In this document: positions 30,731 through 38,455 of the stretch, piece by piece
Numbering within the stretch: the stretch's first letter is position 1
Layout of the letters: each line of letters opens with the position of its first letter
NCBI GenBank assembly: GCA_902761365.1
Contig: CACWJZ010000017.1
Location: forward strand, 1-38,489
DNA length: 38,489 nucleotides
DNA from: an uncultured Eubacteriales bacterium
GTDB lineage: Bacteria > Bacillota > Clostridia > Christensenellales > CAG-138
Direction: 5' to 3'
Made by a program: the position numbers and the translations under genes
Notes under the pieces: generated by a model
What the model was told of the DNA's origin: nothing
Database searches by the model: none
Seen by the model: only the letters and a program-made list of their open reading frames with translations

Positions 30731-32477
30731 ATAACGATCCCTCCGTGCCTGTGAAGTTGAAGCTATATCTTCGTATGCTCAACTGCACCAGAAGGAAGAG
30801 GAGCAGGATCAGGCCCCCGAAGATCAGGTAGGTGTCCTGGAGCCGGGGCAGCAGGTCGTAGCCGAAGTTGTGCATATGGTAGGTGGCCTGGTTGAGGGGC
30901 GAAGCCCAGCCCACGATCACGTTGGCCTTGTAGACGAGGTCGTCGGGCAGGTGCATCACGTCCTTGAAGAAGGCGGGGTTGAGCAGGAGCCCGAAGAGCG
31001 AGAAGCCGAAGGCCCCCACGATGCCCGCGCTGCGGCCCTTCTGAAGCTTGCAGAGGAGCATGATGAGGCTGAGGACCAGGGTGTAGAGGAGCATGAGCAG
31101 GAAGATGGTCCCGGCGCACTCGTAGGGCCGGGACATCTCCAACGTCTTGACCAGGGCCGGCAGAGCCACGGCCTTCCCCGCCCCGGAGTAGCCCAAAATG
31201 GCTGCGGTCTCGGACCACATGTTCCCCAGGAAGCTGTTCTGGGCACAGATCACGGAGGTGGCCGCGAAGATGAACAGCATGTAGAGAAGGGTGGCCAGGG
31301 TCAGGTAGATGAGCTGCCCCCAGGCCCAGGTCCGCCGCCGCATGCGCACCAGGTAGTAGGGCACGCCCGCGCCCAGAAAGGGCATGTCCACGAACAGCAG
31401 CACCAGCAGCAGGGAGATGAGCAAAATGGAGTTGGCGTCGCCGAAGGTCCACACGAAGGGCTCGAAGGCCTGCATGGCCGTGCCCATGTCGTAGGCGAAG
31501 GAGGCGGCCTTGTCGGAGAGCAGGAAGCAGAGGATGAAGGCCAGGGCGAAGGTGAGGTAGATGCGCACGTTCCCCCGCCACATGCGGAAGTTGTAGCGCA
31601 CCACGGCCAGCACCTGGCGGAACTCCCGAAGGAGCCCCCACTCCCGCCGGGGCCGAAAGTCCTTTTGGGGGATGCGGGGCGGGCGGGTCTTCAGCACCGC
31701 CAGGAGCCTCCTTTGCCGCTTGTCGTCTCGAAGCTCGTTCTGCGCGGTCAGGAAGAATAAAAGCTGAAACAGGATCACCAGCGAGAGCAGCGTCAGCGCC
31801 GCGCTCTTCCCCGCCAGGGGCCAGGCCCCCTCCATGGTGAGGTAGTTCTGGGGGTTCAGCATGAAGGCGCTGCGGAAGTACCGCTCCTGCAGGATGATGA
31901 GCACGTAATAGAGGATGAAGGGGGACGCATAGGCAAGATAGACGTTCTGGGTGAGGCCTGAGAACAGCAGTCCCACCGTGGCCCAAAGGGCGCCGGAGAG
32001 GAAGAAGAGGACCAGCCTGAGACCGATCTCCGGGAGTTTCGAGGGCACGGCCCACTCCCCGTAGACCTCCACCGGCGCCAGGAGGAGCCAGAAGACCAGC
32101 AGCGCCAGGCCCATGCCGGCGATCAGGGCGAGGCCGCCCGACAGGGCCGCCCCCAGGCTCTTGCCCCAGATGTAGCTGTCCACGGTGGTCCGGGTGAGAT
32201 AGGGCTTCAGATACCCGCTCTTCACGTCCTCCACGAAGGCCGCCGTATAGGGCACCGCACTGAGGATGGGCACGGCGAAGAGCACCAGCTCCCCGCCCAG
32301 GCACTCCAAAAACAGGTCCTCGTGGTAGCCGAAGAGGGCCTCCGGCCACTCCATCTGAAAGAGCCGCCACAGGCTTTGGAACGCGCCGATGCAGAGGCAG
32401 GCCGCCATGCCCAGGGCCGCCAGCAAAAACGACCTGGAGCATACCGCCCGCTTCACATCCGCCCAAACATGCCGCAT
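30729..32477 (-). CDS. ABC-2 type transporter permease, duplicated form
   Basis: Membrane protein of 582 residues with about 12 hydrophobic segments in two halves: near 12-32, 70-90, 105-135, 150-180, 185-205 and 230-260, then a cytoplasmic basic stretch (RPPRIPQKDFRPRREWG) and six more. It looks like two ABC-2 permease units in one chain, as in exporters that need only one permease gene. The ATG at 32475-32477 follows GGGAGG by 7 bp; the longer open frame to 32615 would start inside the promoter repeats. It is the first gene of the permease-lipoprotein-ATPase-CARDB operon. Likely roles are export of, or resistance to, a peptide or lipid-active compound; the substrate is unknown. Confidence 0.82.
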   Translation of the reverse strand: MRHVWADVKRAVCSRSFLLAALGMAACLCIGAFQSLWRLFQMEWPEALFGYHEDLFLECLGGELVLFAVPILSAVPYTAAFVEDVKSGYLKPYLTRTTVDSYIWGKSLGAALSGGLALIAGMGLALLVFWLLLAPVEVYGEWAVPSKLPEIGLRLVLFFLSGALWATVGLLFSGLTQNVYLAYASPFILYYVLIILQERYFRSAFMLNPQNYLTMEGAWPLAGKSAALTLLSLVILFQLLFFLTAQNELRDDKRQRRLLAVLKTRPPRIPQKDFRPRREWGLLREFRQVLAVVRYNFRMWRGNVRIYLTFALAFILCFLLSDKAASFAYDMGTAMQAFEPFVWTFGDANSILLISLLLVLLFVDMPFLGAGVPYYLVRMRRRTWAWGQLIYLTLATLLYMLFIFAATSVICAQNSFLGNMWSETAAILGYSGAGKAVALPALVKTLEMSRPYECAGTIFLLMLLYTLVLSLIMLLCKLQKGRSAGIVGAFGFSLFGLLLNPAFFKDVMHLPDDLVYKANVIVGWASPLNQATYHMHNFGYDLLPRLQDTYLIFGGLILLLFLLVQLSIRRYSFNFTGTEGSL

Positions 32478-32552
32478 CCTCTTCCCTCCCTCTCGGCCGC
32501 CCCCGCGGCCCTCGTCTCCCGTTTCTGCCTCCATGATACGCTCCATATTCGT

Positions 32553-32585
32553 CCAAAACGTAACAGAGTTGTAATGGAGTTGTAA
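32553..32585 (-). promoter_or_regulatory. Three 11-bp direct repeats, response-regulator-type operator (ABC-2 permease)
   Basis: Minus strand TTACAACTCCA, TTACAACTCTG and TTACGTTTTGG in register at 11-bp steps, followed by GACGAATATGGAGCG and a -10-like TATCAT at about 32534-32539. The block aligns base for base with the lipoprotein 1 promoter at 26487-26519. Confidence 0.65.
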
Positions 32586-32612
32586 TTTTTGGATGAATGG
32601 ACCCTTTTTGCG

Positions 32613-32646
32613 CAAAAAAATCCCCAGCAGGCGTACCTGCCGGGGG
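32613..32646 (-). terminator. Intrinsic terminator of the spoIIQ-like gene
   Basis: Minus strand CCCCCGGCAGG TAC GCCTGCTGGGG followed by ATTTTTTTG: a strong stem and seven T residues, about 40 bp after the stop codon. It isolates this gene from the ABC-2 permease promoter just downstream. Confidence 0.9.
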
Positions 32647-32685
32647 TTGCCATAGTAGGGGGGAAGACCTATGGCAAGCTTGTCG

Positions 32686-33426
32686 TCAGCCCAGCTTCAC
32701 CCGGGCGGTGGGGTCCACGGCCCGGCCCTTCACGAAGAAGGCAAAGTGCAGGTGGCTTTCCAGGGCGCACTCCGACAGGGCGGTCCTGCCCACCGTGCCC
32801 AGGACCGTCCCGGCGTTCACCTTGTCGCCGGCGCGGACGGGGACCGTCTCGTTCAGATTGGCGTAGAGGGTCTTGCGGTCGGAGGAATGCTTCACGATCA
32901 CCGTGGTCCCCAGCTGGTCGTCCGTATACACCTTCTCCACCGTGCCGCCCAGGACGCACTTCACCGCGGTGCCCTCCGGGCAGGCGATGTCCACGGCCTT
33001 GTGGGTGGTCCACTGGTCCAATGTCTTCGAGTAGATCAGCTTATCCGCAGCGTAGCCCCAGATCACCTTCCCCGACACGGGGGCCTGGGCCTTCTTCTCG
33101 GCGGTGCTGCTCCTGGCCGGGGCGGCGGTGACCTCCGCCACCTGCTGGGTGGGGACGGGCTCGGCCGTGGCCGTGGGCAGGATGCGGATCACGGGCTGGC
33201 TGGTCTCCTGGGCCATGACGGGCTTGTCCACGGGCAGCGGCTCCTCCGGCGCCGGGGAGGCGATGCTCTCCCGAGGCTGCTCCTGAACCTCCTCCTTTTC
33301 GGGCAGGGAGGTGAGGGCCACCGCCGCGCCGATGATGGCCAGGCACAGTGCCAGCGCGCCGTACACGCCCCAGTCCCGCCAGAAGGTGCCCCGAGGCTTC
33401 ATCTCGAATTCGTTCATTTCTTCCAT
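32686..33426 (-). CDS. spoIIQ: Membrane-anchored LytM/M23 peptidase-like protein, SpoIIQ type
   Basis: 246 residues: a short cytoplasmic N-terminus, one membrane helix at about 20-40, a Pro/Glu/Thr-rich linker to about 115, then a LytM domain (120-246). The domain start GKVIWGYAADKLIYSKTLDQW with THKAVDIACPEGTAVKCVLGG is the style of SpoIIQ, the forespore protein that contacts SpoIIIAH during engulfment. The zinc ligands His142 and Asp146 (HKAVD) and the HLH pair 225-227 are present, as in clostridial SpoIIQ and unlike the degenerate Bacillus form. The ATG at 33424-33426 follows AAGAAAGGAATCTGT. No clear sigma-F promoter was recognised. A vegetative M23 endopeptidase is the alternative. Confidence 0.75.
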   Translation of the reverse strand: MEEMNEFEMKPRGTFWRDWGVYGALALCLAIIGAAVALTSLPEKEEVQEQPRESIASPAPEEPLPVDKPVMAQETSQPVIRILPTATAEPVPTQQVAEVTAAPARSSTAEKKAQAPVSGKVIWGYAADKLIYSKTLDQWTTHKAVDIACPEGTAVKCVLGGTVEKVYTDDQLGTTVIVKHSSDRKTLYANLNETVPVRAGDKVNAGTVLGTVGRTALSECALESHLHFAFFVKGRAVDPTARVKLG

Positions 33427-33550
33427 ACAGATTCCTTTCTTGTCCCCTGCGGGGCTTGTCTCATGTCTTTGTTTCGCTGATAGTATGGGCCGGGCGTGTT
33501 GCTTCCATTCAATTTTTTGAAAAAACAAGCGCCGGATGAGAACAGGCCCC

Positions 33551-33579
33551 TTGACAGCGAAGGCTCAGCAGCGTATACT
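33551..33579 (+). promoter_or_regulatory. Sigma-A type promoter of the TetR/CAAX-protease operon
   Basis: Consensus TTGACA (33551-33556), 17-bp spacer, TATACT (33574-33579), 40 bp upstream of the TetR start. Confidence 0.85.
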
Positions 33580-33587
33580 CATCGTTA

Positions 33588-33603
33588 TATAACAGATGTT
33601 ATA
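33588..33603. promoter_or_regulatory. Probable TetR operator
   Basis: Perfect palindrome TATAACA-GA-TGTTATA, 8 bp downstream of the -10 and just before the ribosome binding site of the TetR gene, where an autorepressor would block transcription. Confidence 0.7.
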
Positions 33604-33618
33604 AAAAGGAGGAACGCC

Positions 33619-34194
33619 ATGCCGCCCAAGGCAAAAGTGACAAGGGACATGATCGTGGACGCCGCCTTCGACCTGGTGCGCGCCGAGGGCCAGGGGGCCC
33701 TGAACGCGCGCGCGGTGGCCCGGCGCCTGGGCTGCTCCACCCAGCCCGTCCTCTATGCCTTCGCCACCATGGAGGAACTGAAGGCCGCCGTCTATGCGCG
33801 GGCCGACGACTTCCACACGGCGTATATCCTGCCGAAGGACGCTGCCGGGGACGCGGCCCTTCTGGCCCTGGGGCTCAACTACGTGCGCTTCGGCCATGAG
33901 GAGCGGCACCTGTTCCGGTTCCTGTTCGAGAGCAACCAGTTCGGAGGCATGGACATGAAGAGCCTGCTGCGGGGACCGGGAACGGACGCGCTGGTGAACA
34001 TCCTGGCCGAAGGGCTGGGGTGCGAAACGAAAGCGGCCGAAAAGGTGTTCCTGACCTTCTTCGCCGTGGCCCACGGCCTTGCGAGCCTCCTCGCCAACAA
34101 CGCCATGGCCTATGATGAAACTGAATGCACAGAGATGCTGGAGACCGTCTTCTACGGGGCTCTGGCGTCCTTGAAAGGAGATGCAGATGCGTAA
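33619..34194 (+). CDS. TetR-family transcriptional regulator
   Basis: 191-residue repressor. The N-terminal helix-turn-helix is VTRDMIVDAAFDLVRAEG followed by LNARAVARRLGCSTQPVLYAF (about 28-48). The ligand-binding domain after residue 60 is of the TetR_C group with VAHGLASLLANN. The ATG at 33619-33621 follows AAAAAGGAGGAACGCC. It overlaps the CAAX-protease gene by 8 bp and has a strong promoter with a palindromic operator, so it most likely represses itself and the protease gene. The ligand is unknown. Confidence 0.9.
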   Translation: MPPKAKVTRDMIVDAAFDLVRAEGQGALNARAVARRLGCSTQPVLYAFATMEELKAAVYARADDFHTAYILPKDAAGDAALLALGLNYVRFGHEERHLFRFLFESNQFGGMDMKSLLRGPGTDALVNILAEGLGCETKAAEKVFLTFFAVAHGLASLLANNAMAYDETECTEMLETVFYGALASLKGDADA

Positions 34195-34900
34195 ATTCTA
34201 TGAAACCAAGCCGGTGCTGTTCGCCATCCTGTGGATCGTGGTCTATGTGGTGCTGATTGCGCCCCTGCGGGGCCGCTTCGGCGACGGGAGCCTGCAGATG
34301 CTCCTGGGCCTGGTGGCCATCTCCGCGGCCCTGCTGGCGGTGATCCGCCTGTTGGGCATCCAGAAGGAGCTGGGCGTGACCCGCTGGCTCCAGAACGGGA
34401 GGGCCCTGCTCTGGCTCCTCCCTATGTGGGTCCTCTCCACCGGGAACCTGTGGGGCGGCGTGAGCCTCCGGTATGACGCCATCACGTCCGTCATGGCGGT
34501 CCTGTCCTTCCTCCTGGTGGGCGTGGCGGAGGAGATCATCTTCCGGGGCTTCCTGTTCAACGGCATGAGGAAGACCGGGCGCCTGACCGTGGCCATCGTC
34601 GTGTCCGCCATCACCTTCGGCATGGGCCACATCGTGAACCTGCTGACGGGCCACGCCACAGCGGAGACGCTGGTGCAGATGATCTTCGCCGTGGCCTGGG
34701 GCTTTTTGTTCACCTTCGCCTACCTCAAGGGCGGGAGCCTGCTGCCCTGCATCGCGATCCACGGCCTCATCGACGCCTTCAGCGTCTTTGCCCGGGACAA
34801 CGCCGCGGCGGACTGGGCCTATATCATCGCCACCGTCGTGATCGCCGTGATCTATTGCCTGTACCTCAAAAAGCAGCCCACGCCGGAACCGGAACAGTAA
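34187..34900 (+). CDS. CPBP-family intramembrane glutamic protease (CAAX protease/bacteriocin processing)
   Basis: Membrane protein of 237 residues with about seven hydrophobic segments. The ABI/CPBP motifs are present: EEIIFRG with Glu115-Glu116 and Arg120, GMGHIVN with His148, and a late AIHGLID with His. Such proteins cleave membrane-associated peptides or protect against self-made bacteriocins. The second of two close ATGs (34187-34189) is chosen because GGAG lies 6 bp upstream of it and directly abuts the first. It overlaps the TetR gene by 8 bp and is followed by a terminator. Confidence 0.88.
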   Translation: MRKFYETKPVLFAILWIVVYVVLIAPLRGRFGDGSLQMLLGLVAISAALLAVIRLLGIQKELGVTRWLQNGRALLWLLPMWVLSTGNLWGGVSLRYDAITSVMAVLSFLLVGVAEEIIFRGFLFNGMRKTGRLTVAIVVSAITFGMGHIVNLLTGHATAETLVQMIFAVAWGFLFTFAYLKGGSLLPCIAIHGLIDAFSVFARDNAAADWAYIIATVVIAVIYCLYLKKQPTPEPEQ

Positions 34901-34917
34901 ACTGCCAAAACGAACGA

Positions 34918-34943
34918 CGCCCGACGGAAATGTCCGCCGGGCG
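34918..34943. terminator. Bidirectional terminator between CAAX-protease and beta-helix genes
   Basis: CGCCCGACGG / CCGCCGGGCG hairpin followed on the plus strand by TTTCTGTTTG and on the minus strand by TCGTTCGTTTT. It serves the plus-strand protease gene and probably also the minus-strand beta-helix gene that ends at 34968. Confidence 0.7.
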
Positions 34944-34967
34944 TTTCTGTTTGTTCTCGATCCGTTT

Positions 34968-36662
34968 TTATCCCAGGTTCACCGGCACCAGTTCGCCGGC
35001 GTCGTTCACGTCGTAATGGGCGTCGTCCACCGTCGTCCCGTTCCAGAGCACGTTGCTGCAGTTGTAGAAGCACAGGGCTGGGCTGGGCACGTCGTGGATG
35101 CGGCAGTTCTCGAAGGTCGCGCCGTAGACGGTGTAGAGCACCGCGCCGCCGATGGAGCAGTCGTAGATCTCGCAGTCCTTCACCTTCAGATCCCGGCCGT
35201 AGGAAGCGTTGATGCCCAAGGTGCCGCAGCCGTAGAGGCGGCAGCCCTCCACGCTGACGCTGTTGCAGCTCTCAAAGTCCAGCACGGCGCCGCAGCAATC
35301 GCTAGGCCCCTCCGTGTGGCCCAGGGTCAGGCCCACGACGCTCACGCCGTCGCAGCTCTCAAAGCCGATGACGTTGGCATAGCGGGGCACCGCCGTCAGG
35401 GTGACGGACGCCCGCTCCGCCGCGGCGCGGATCGTCATATTGGACACGCTGAAGATCACCAGCTGGGGCCCGTCGTAGGTCTCCTCCCAGCGGTAGTACA
35501 GGCCGCCCATGCTGCCGTAGGCCGAGGCGTCCGCCAGGGAGAAGCTCTCCCCGTCCAGCACGATGGTCCGATCCGGGCCGATGGCGGCCAGGAACTCGTC
35601 CACCGTAGTCACGACGATCTCCCCGCCCGGGGTCACCTGGGCGGGCTCCTGCGGCGCGGCCGTCTCCAGGTCGGGCAGCTCCACAGTCCTCAGCTCCATG
35701 GCCTCCAGGGCGTCCTCCGACAGGGTCTTCCCCTCCAGGGTCCGAGCGGCCAGGGAGGCCTGCTCGTCCCCATCCATGTACCAGCCGCCCACATCGTTCC
35801 CGCGGAAGGCGCAGCCGTCCACCACGGCCGGGTCGCCGAAGAGGGTAAAGACGTGGCGCAGTTTGTTATACGATACCTGGCAGCCCGCGAACCGGGTGCT
35901 GCGGGTATAGCTGCTCTGCAGGAGCAGGCTGGCGTTGTTGTCGTGCACCTGGCAGCCGGACACGGTGAACCCGTCCCCGCCGTAGGTCTGGAACAGGCAG
36001 TAGGCTTCGTACTCGCCCTTCCAGCCGTTGTGGTCGATCTCGGAATCCAGCACCTGTACGTTCCGGCAGTTGTCCGCGCTGACGGCGTTGTCGCTGCACT
36101 CATAGATGCGGCTGCCGGTCACCGTCACGTCGCTGCAGTTGGCGGCCCAGACGCCCATGGAACCGCAGCCGAAGAGACCGCAGAGCTCCACCATGACCCG
36201 GTCGCAATTCACCAGGTGCAGCACGCCGCCCGAGCAGAAGCCCGGGGCCGGGCTGTGCCCCGCGGTGAACGCGGACAGGGTCACGTCCTGACAGCCGTGG
36301 AAGCTCAGCACGTTGGCGTACCGATCCTGAGCGAGCAGGGTGGTCTTGTCCATGCCGGCGCCCTGAATGGTCAACCCGTCGACGCCGAAAACGATCAGCT
36401 CATAGCCCGTTTCGGAGGCGTACTCCCAGCGGCAGTACGGGTTGCCCGTATCCTTGCCGTAGGTGGCGGCGTTGGCCAGGCGGTATTCTCCCGGCGCCAG
36501 CTTCACCGTCACGTTGGGGGCGATGGCGGCCACCAGCTCGTCCACGTCCTTCACCTCGACCGCGGTGCCGGCCGCCGGAAGCGGGGCCCAGCCCAGCAGC
36601 GTCAGCAGCATGAACCCCACGAGCAGCAGCCCCAGGGCTTTCCGTTTGTTGGTATGTTTCAT
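34968..36662 (-). CDS. Secreted right-handed beta-helix protein with an internal duplication
   Basis: Protein of 564 residues with a signal peptide (about 1-31, MKHTNKRKALGLLLVGFMLL, cleavage near PAAG). Two similar modules follow: about 35-330 and 350-564. Each starts with a VDE(L/F)-AAI-P segment and has an LA-A--YG...Y-RWE block, then a beta-helix with regular Cys and Asn ladders (RYANV-F-C, TLGH/TAGH, C-G-VL). An acidic linker (LEGKTLSEDALEAMELR) joins them. The fold is that of pectate-lyase/NosD/CASH-type helices, but no catalytic motif of pectinases is recognised. It is not joined to the pectin locus. It could be a surface carbohydrate-binding protein or an enzyme of unknown type. The ATG follows GGGAGGAAAACCAAT. 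Confidence 0.82.
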   Translation of the reverse strand: MKHTNKRKALGLLLVGFMLLTLLGWAPLPAAGTAVEVKDVDELVAAIAPNVTVKLAPGEYRLANAATYGKDTGNPYCRWEYASETGYELIVFGVDGLTIQGAGMDKTTLLAQDRYANVLSFHGCQDVTLSAFTAGHSPAPGFCSGGVLHLVNCDRVMVELCGLFGCGSMGVWAANCSDVTVTGSRIYECSDNAVSADNCRNVQVLDSEIDHNGWKGEYEAYCLFQTYGGDGFTVSGCQVHDNNASLLLQSSYTRSTRFAGCQVSYNKLRHVFTLFGDPAVVDGCAFRGNDVGGWYMDGDEQASLAARTLEGKTLSEDALEAMELRTVELPDLETAAPQEPAQVTPGGEIVVTTVDEFLAAIGPDRTIVLDGESFSLADASAYGSMGGLYYRWEETYDGPQLVIFSVSNMTIRAAAERASVTLTAVPRYANVIGFESCDGVSVVGLTLGHTEGPSDCCGAVLDFESCNSVSVEGCRLYGCGTLGINASYGRDLKVKDCEIYDCSIGGAVLYTVYGATFENCRIHDVPSPALCFYNCSNVLWNGTTVDDAHYDVNDAGELVPVNLG

Positions 36663-36733
36663 ATTGGTTTTCCTCCCAGTGTCTCGGCCGGGCCTCGTTT
36701 GCGGGCGCCGTCCGATCGTTTTTTCTGGACGCT

Positions 36734-36762
36734 ACGGTAGCACCCCTCGGGCGCCTTGTCAA
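36734..36762 (-). promoter_or_regulatory. Promoter of the beta-helix gene
   Basis: Minus strand TTGACA (36757-36762), 17-bp spacer, TACCGT (36734-36739), about 70 bp upstream of the start codon. Confidence 0.6.
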
Positions 36763-36891
36763 TGCACAGCCGGCCTCGGACCGCCCATTTTTGCCCAAAA
36801 TGCGGCTGTCGGACCGCGTTTTCTCATTTATTTCACATATCTAACCAGTTTTCGCCGCAAACGATCCGGCGCCTGCGCCCATGGTCCGAGG

Positions 36892-37050
36892 TCACAGCTT
36901 CAGCACGGCGGGGATCTCGTCCCAGCCTTCCGGCATCTCGGCTGCTTCCACAAATCCGAAGGACCGGTAGAGGTTTCTTGCAACCTCGTTTTCAGGCTCG
37001 TAGGAGAGCCAGCAGTACTCCGCCTTGCCCCGGGGCGATGCGTCAGGGCG
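36892..37050 (-). pseudogene. 3' remnant of a GNAT acetyltransferase gene
   Basis: About 52 codons in frame to a TGA at 36892-36894: AEYCWLSYEPENEVARNLYR, then SFGFVEAAEMPEGWDE and IPAVLKL. This is the C-terminal end of a diamine/spermidine-type GNAT acetyltransferase (acetyl-CoA-side segment YEPEN-VA--LY-SFGF). The rest of the gene is missing; upstream the sequence runs straight into the stop of the serine hydrolase gene at 37052. No start codon or ribosome binding site is present. The other parts of the 36663-37051 interval hold the beta-helix promoter and nothing else recognisable. Confidence 0.8.
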
Positions 37051-37051
37051 T

Positions 37052-38428
37052 TTACAGCTTTTTGCAGGTCGTTTCGTCGAACATCACGCAGCCGTCGCCA
37101 AAGGTCAGCTTGAGCATGCCGCCCTTTCTGCCGAATTCGTTTTCGCCGATGGGATAGAGCCGGAAGGTCATCTCATCTCCGTCCTCGTCGATCGCCCTCG
37201 CGTGAAGCTCGCCGTCCTTCATAAAGATCTCGTCCACGATGAAGTCGGCGTCCTCGGGGTGCTCATATTTGCCGCAGAAGCTCTCCCACTTGGACTTGTC
37301 CGGGTCCTTGACGGCGATGTCCTCGATGGAGACGACGGGCTCCGGCGCCTGGTCCCGGGCGATGGCCTCCATGCCGTGCCAGTAGCCCAGATACGCTCTC
37401 ACGTCCTGATAGTCCCGGTTGCAGAGGATCACCAGGACCCTGTCCGCGTCGATGAAGCGCTCGAACCAGGTGGCCACGCCCGGCATGCCGCCGCTGTGGC
37501 TGACCACGAGCCCCAGCTCCTCCTCCCGGCCCACGGCCCAACCCAGGCCGTAGCCCAGGCCGTCGTCCTCGTCGTACACCGCGTCCTCGCCGTTGTTGAG
37601 CTTGCCGGGGGTGTACATGAGCTGCTGTTCCTCCAAAGTGAGCACCTTGCCCTCCCGCAGGGCCCGGTCCCATTTCAGCATGTCGAAGATGTTGGTGTAC
37701 ACGTAGTCGTCGCCGTTGAGCCCGTCGAAGGCCACCACGTCGCCATCCTCGGCGGAGTCCACGTCGGCCACCCATTTGCCGTCCTCGAACACCGACGCCT
37801 GGGCGTAGTTCTCAAAGGGGACCCCGTCCCGGCGGATATGGCAGCAGCGGGTGGCATTCATGCCGGCGGGCTCGAAGATGTTCTTTTGCAGGAACTGTTC
37901 ATAGGGGACGCCGGAGAGCCGCTCCACAAGCAGGGCCAGCAGGTTGTAGCCGGTGTTGGAGTATTCCAAGCCCTCCCCCGGGGCGAAGTAGGGCTTTGCC
38001 TTGGTTTCGCAGAGGAAGCGCAAAATCTCGTCGTTGCCGGGGACCCGCTTCTCCGCCTTCCAGAGGTCGACGAACCAGTCCGCGTCGTCGAAGTAATCAG
38101 GGATGCCGCTGGTATGGTTGAGAAGATGCCGGATCGTGGCGCCCTCATAGGCCGCGAGCTCCGGGAAATACTTCGTGATCCTGTCCTCCAGGTTCAGCTT
38201 GCCCTGCCGCACCAACAGCATGACCGCCGTCGCCGTGAACGTCTTGCTGACGGAGGCCAGCTGAAAGATCGTGTCCTCTGTGATGGGCGTCTTGTTCTCG
38301 GGGTCCCTAAAGCCTGAGACGCCCTTCGATACGATCTCGCCCTTCTCGGCGTAGAGCCAGACCCCGTTGAAGACATCCTTTTCCTGCAGCGTCTGCGCCA
38401 GGGCTTGCATCATTTCATGTTTATCCAT
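37052..38428 (-). CDS. Beta-lactamase family (class C/PBP4*-like) serine hydrolase
   Basis: 458 residues. The N-terminal 360 form the serine beta-lactamase/esterase fold with the catalytic SVSK (Ser59-Lys62), the tyrosine motif YSN (156-158), LLNHTSGIPDY, and the late HSGG (about 315) that replaces the KTG box. A lipocalin-like C-terminal domain (about 375-458) follows, as in many esterases and D-aminopeptidases of this group. There is no signal peptide, so it probably acts on a cytoplasmic ester or peptide rather than on beta-lactams. The ATG follows AAGGAAGATAAACCT. It lies 27 bp after the end of a GNAT gene and is followed at once by the remnant of another. Confidence 0.9.
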   Translation of the reverse strand: MDKHEMMQALAQTLQEKDVFNGVWLYAEKGEIVSKGVSGFRDPENKTPITEDTIFQLASVSKTFTATAVMLLVRQGKLNLEDRITKYFPELAAYEGATIRHLLNHTSGIPDYFDDADWFVDLWKAEKRVPGNDEILRFLCETKAKPYFAPGEGLEYSNTGYNLLALLVERLSGVPYEQFLQKNIFEPAGMNATRCCHIRRDGVPFENYAQASVFEDGKWVADVDSAEDGDVVAFDGLNGDDYVYTNIFDMLKWDRALREGKVLTLEEQQLMYTPGKLNNGEDAVYDEDDGLGYGLGWAVGREEELGLVVSHSGGMPGVATWFERFIDADRVLVILCNRDYQDVRAYLGYWHGMEAIARDQAPEPVVSIEDIAVKDPDKSKWESFCGKYEHPEDADFIVDEIFMKDGELHARAIDEDGDEMTFRLYPIGENEFGRKGGMLKLTFGDGCVMFDETTCKKL

Positions 38429-38455
38429 AGGTTTATCTTCCTTTCTATTCTTTTA

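Noticed and set aside
34968..36662. Pectate lyase or polygalacturonase belonging to the pectin locus
   Set aside because: Only the beta-helix fold is shared; GH28 and lyase catalytic motifs are absent, and it lies about 11 kb away with its own promoter.
37052..38428. True beta-lactamase giving antibiotic resistance
   Set aside because: There is no signal peptide, the KTG box is replaced by HSGG, and a C-terminal domain typical of esterase/aminopeptidase relatives is present.
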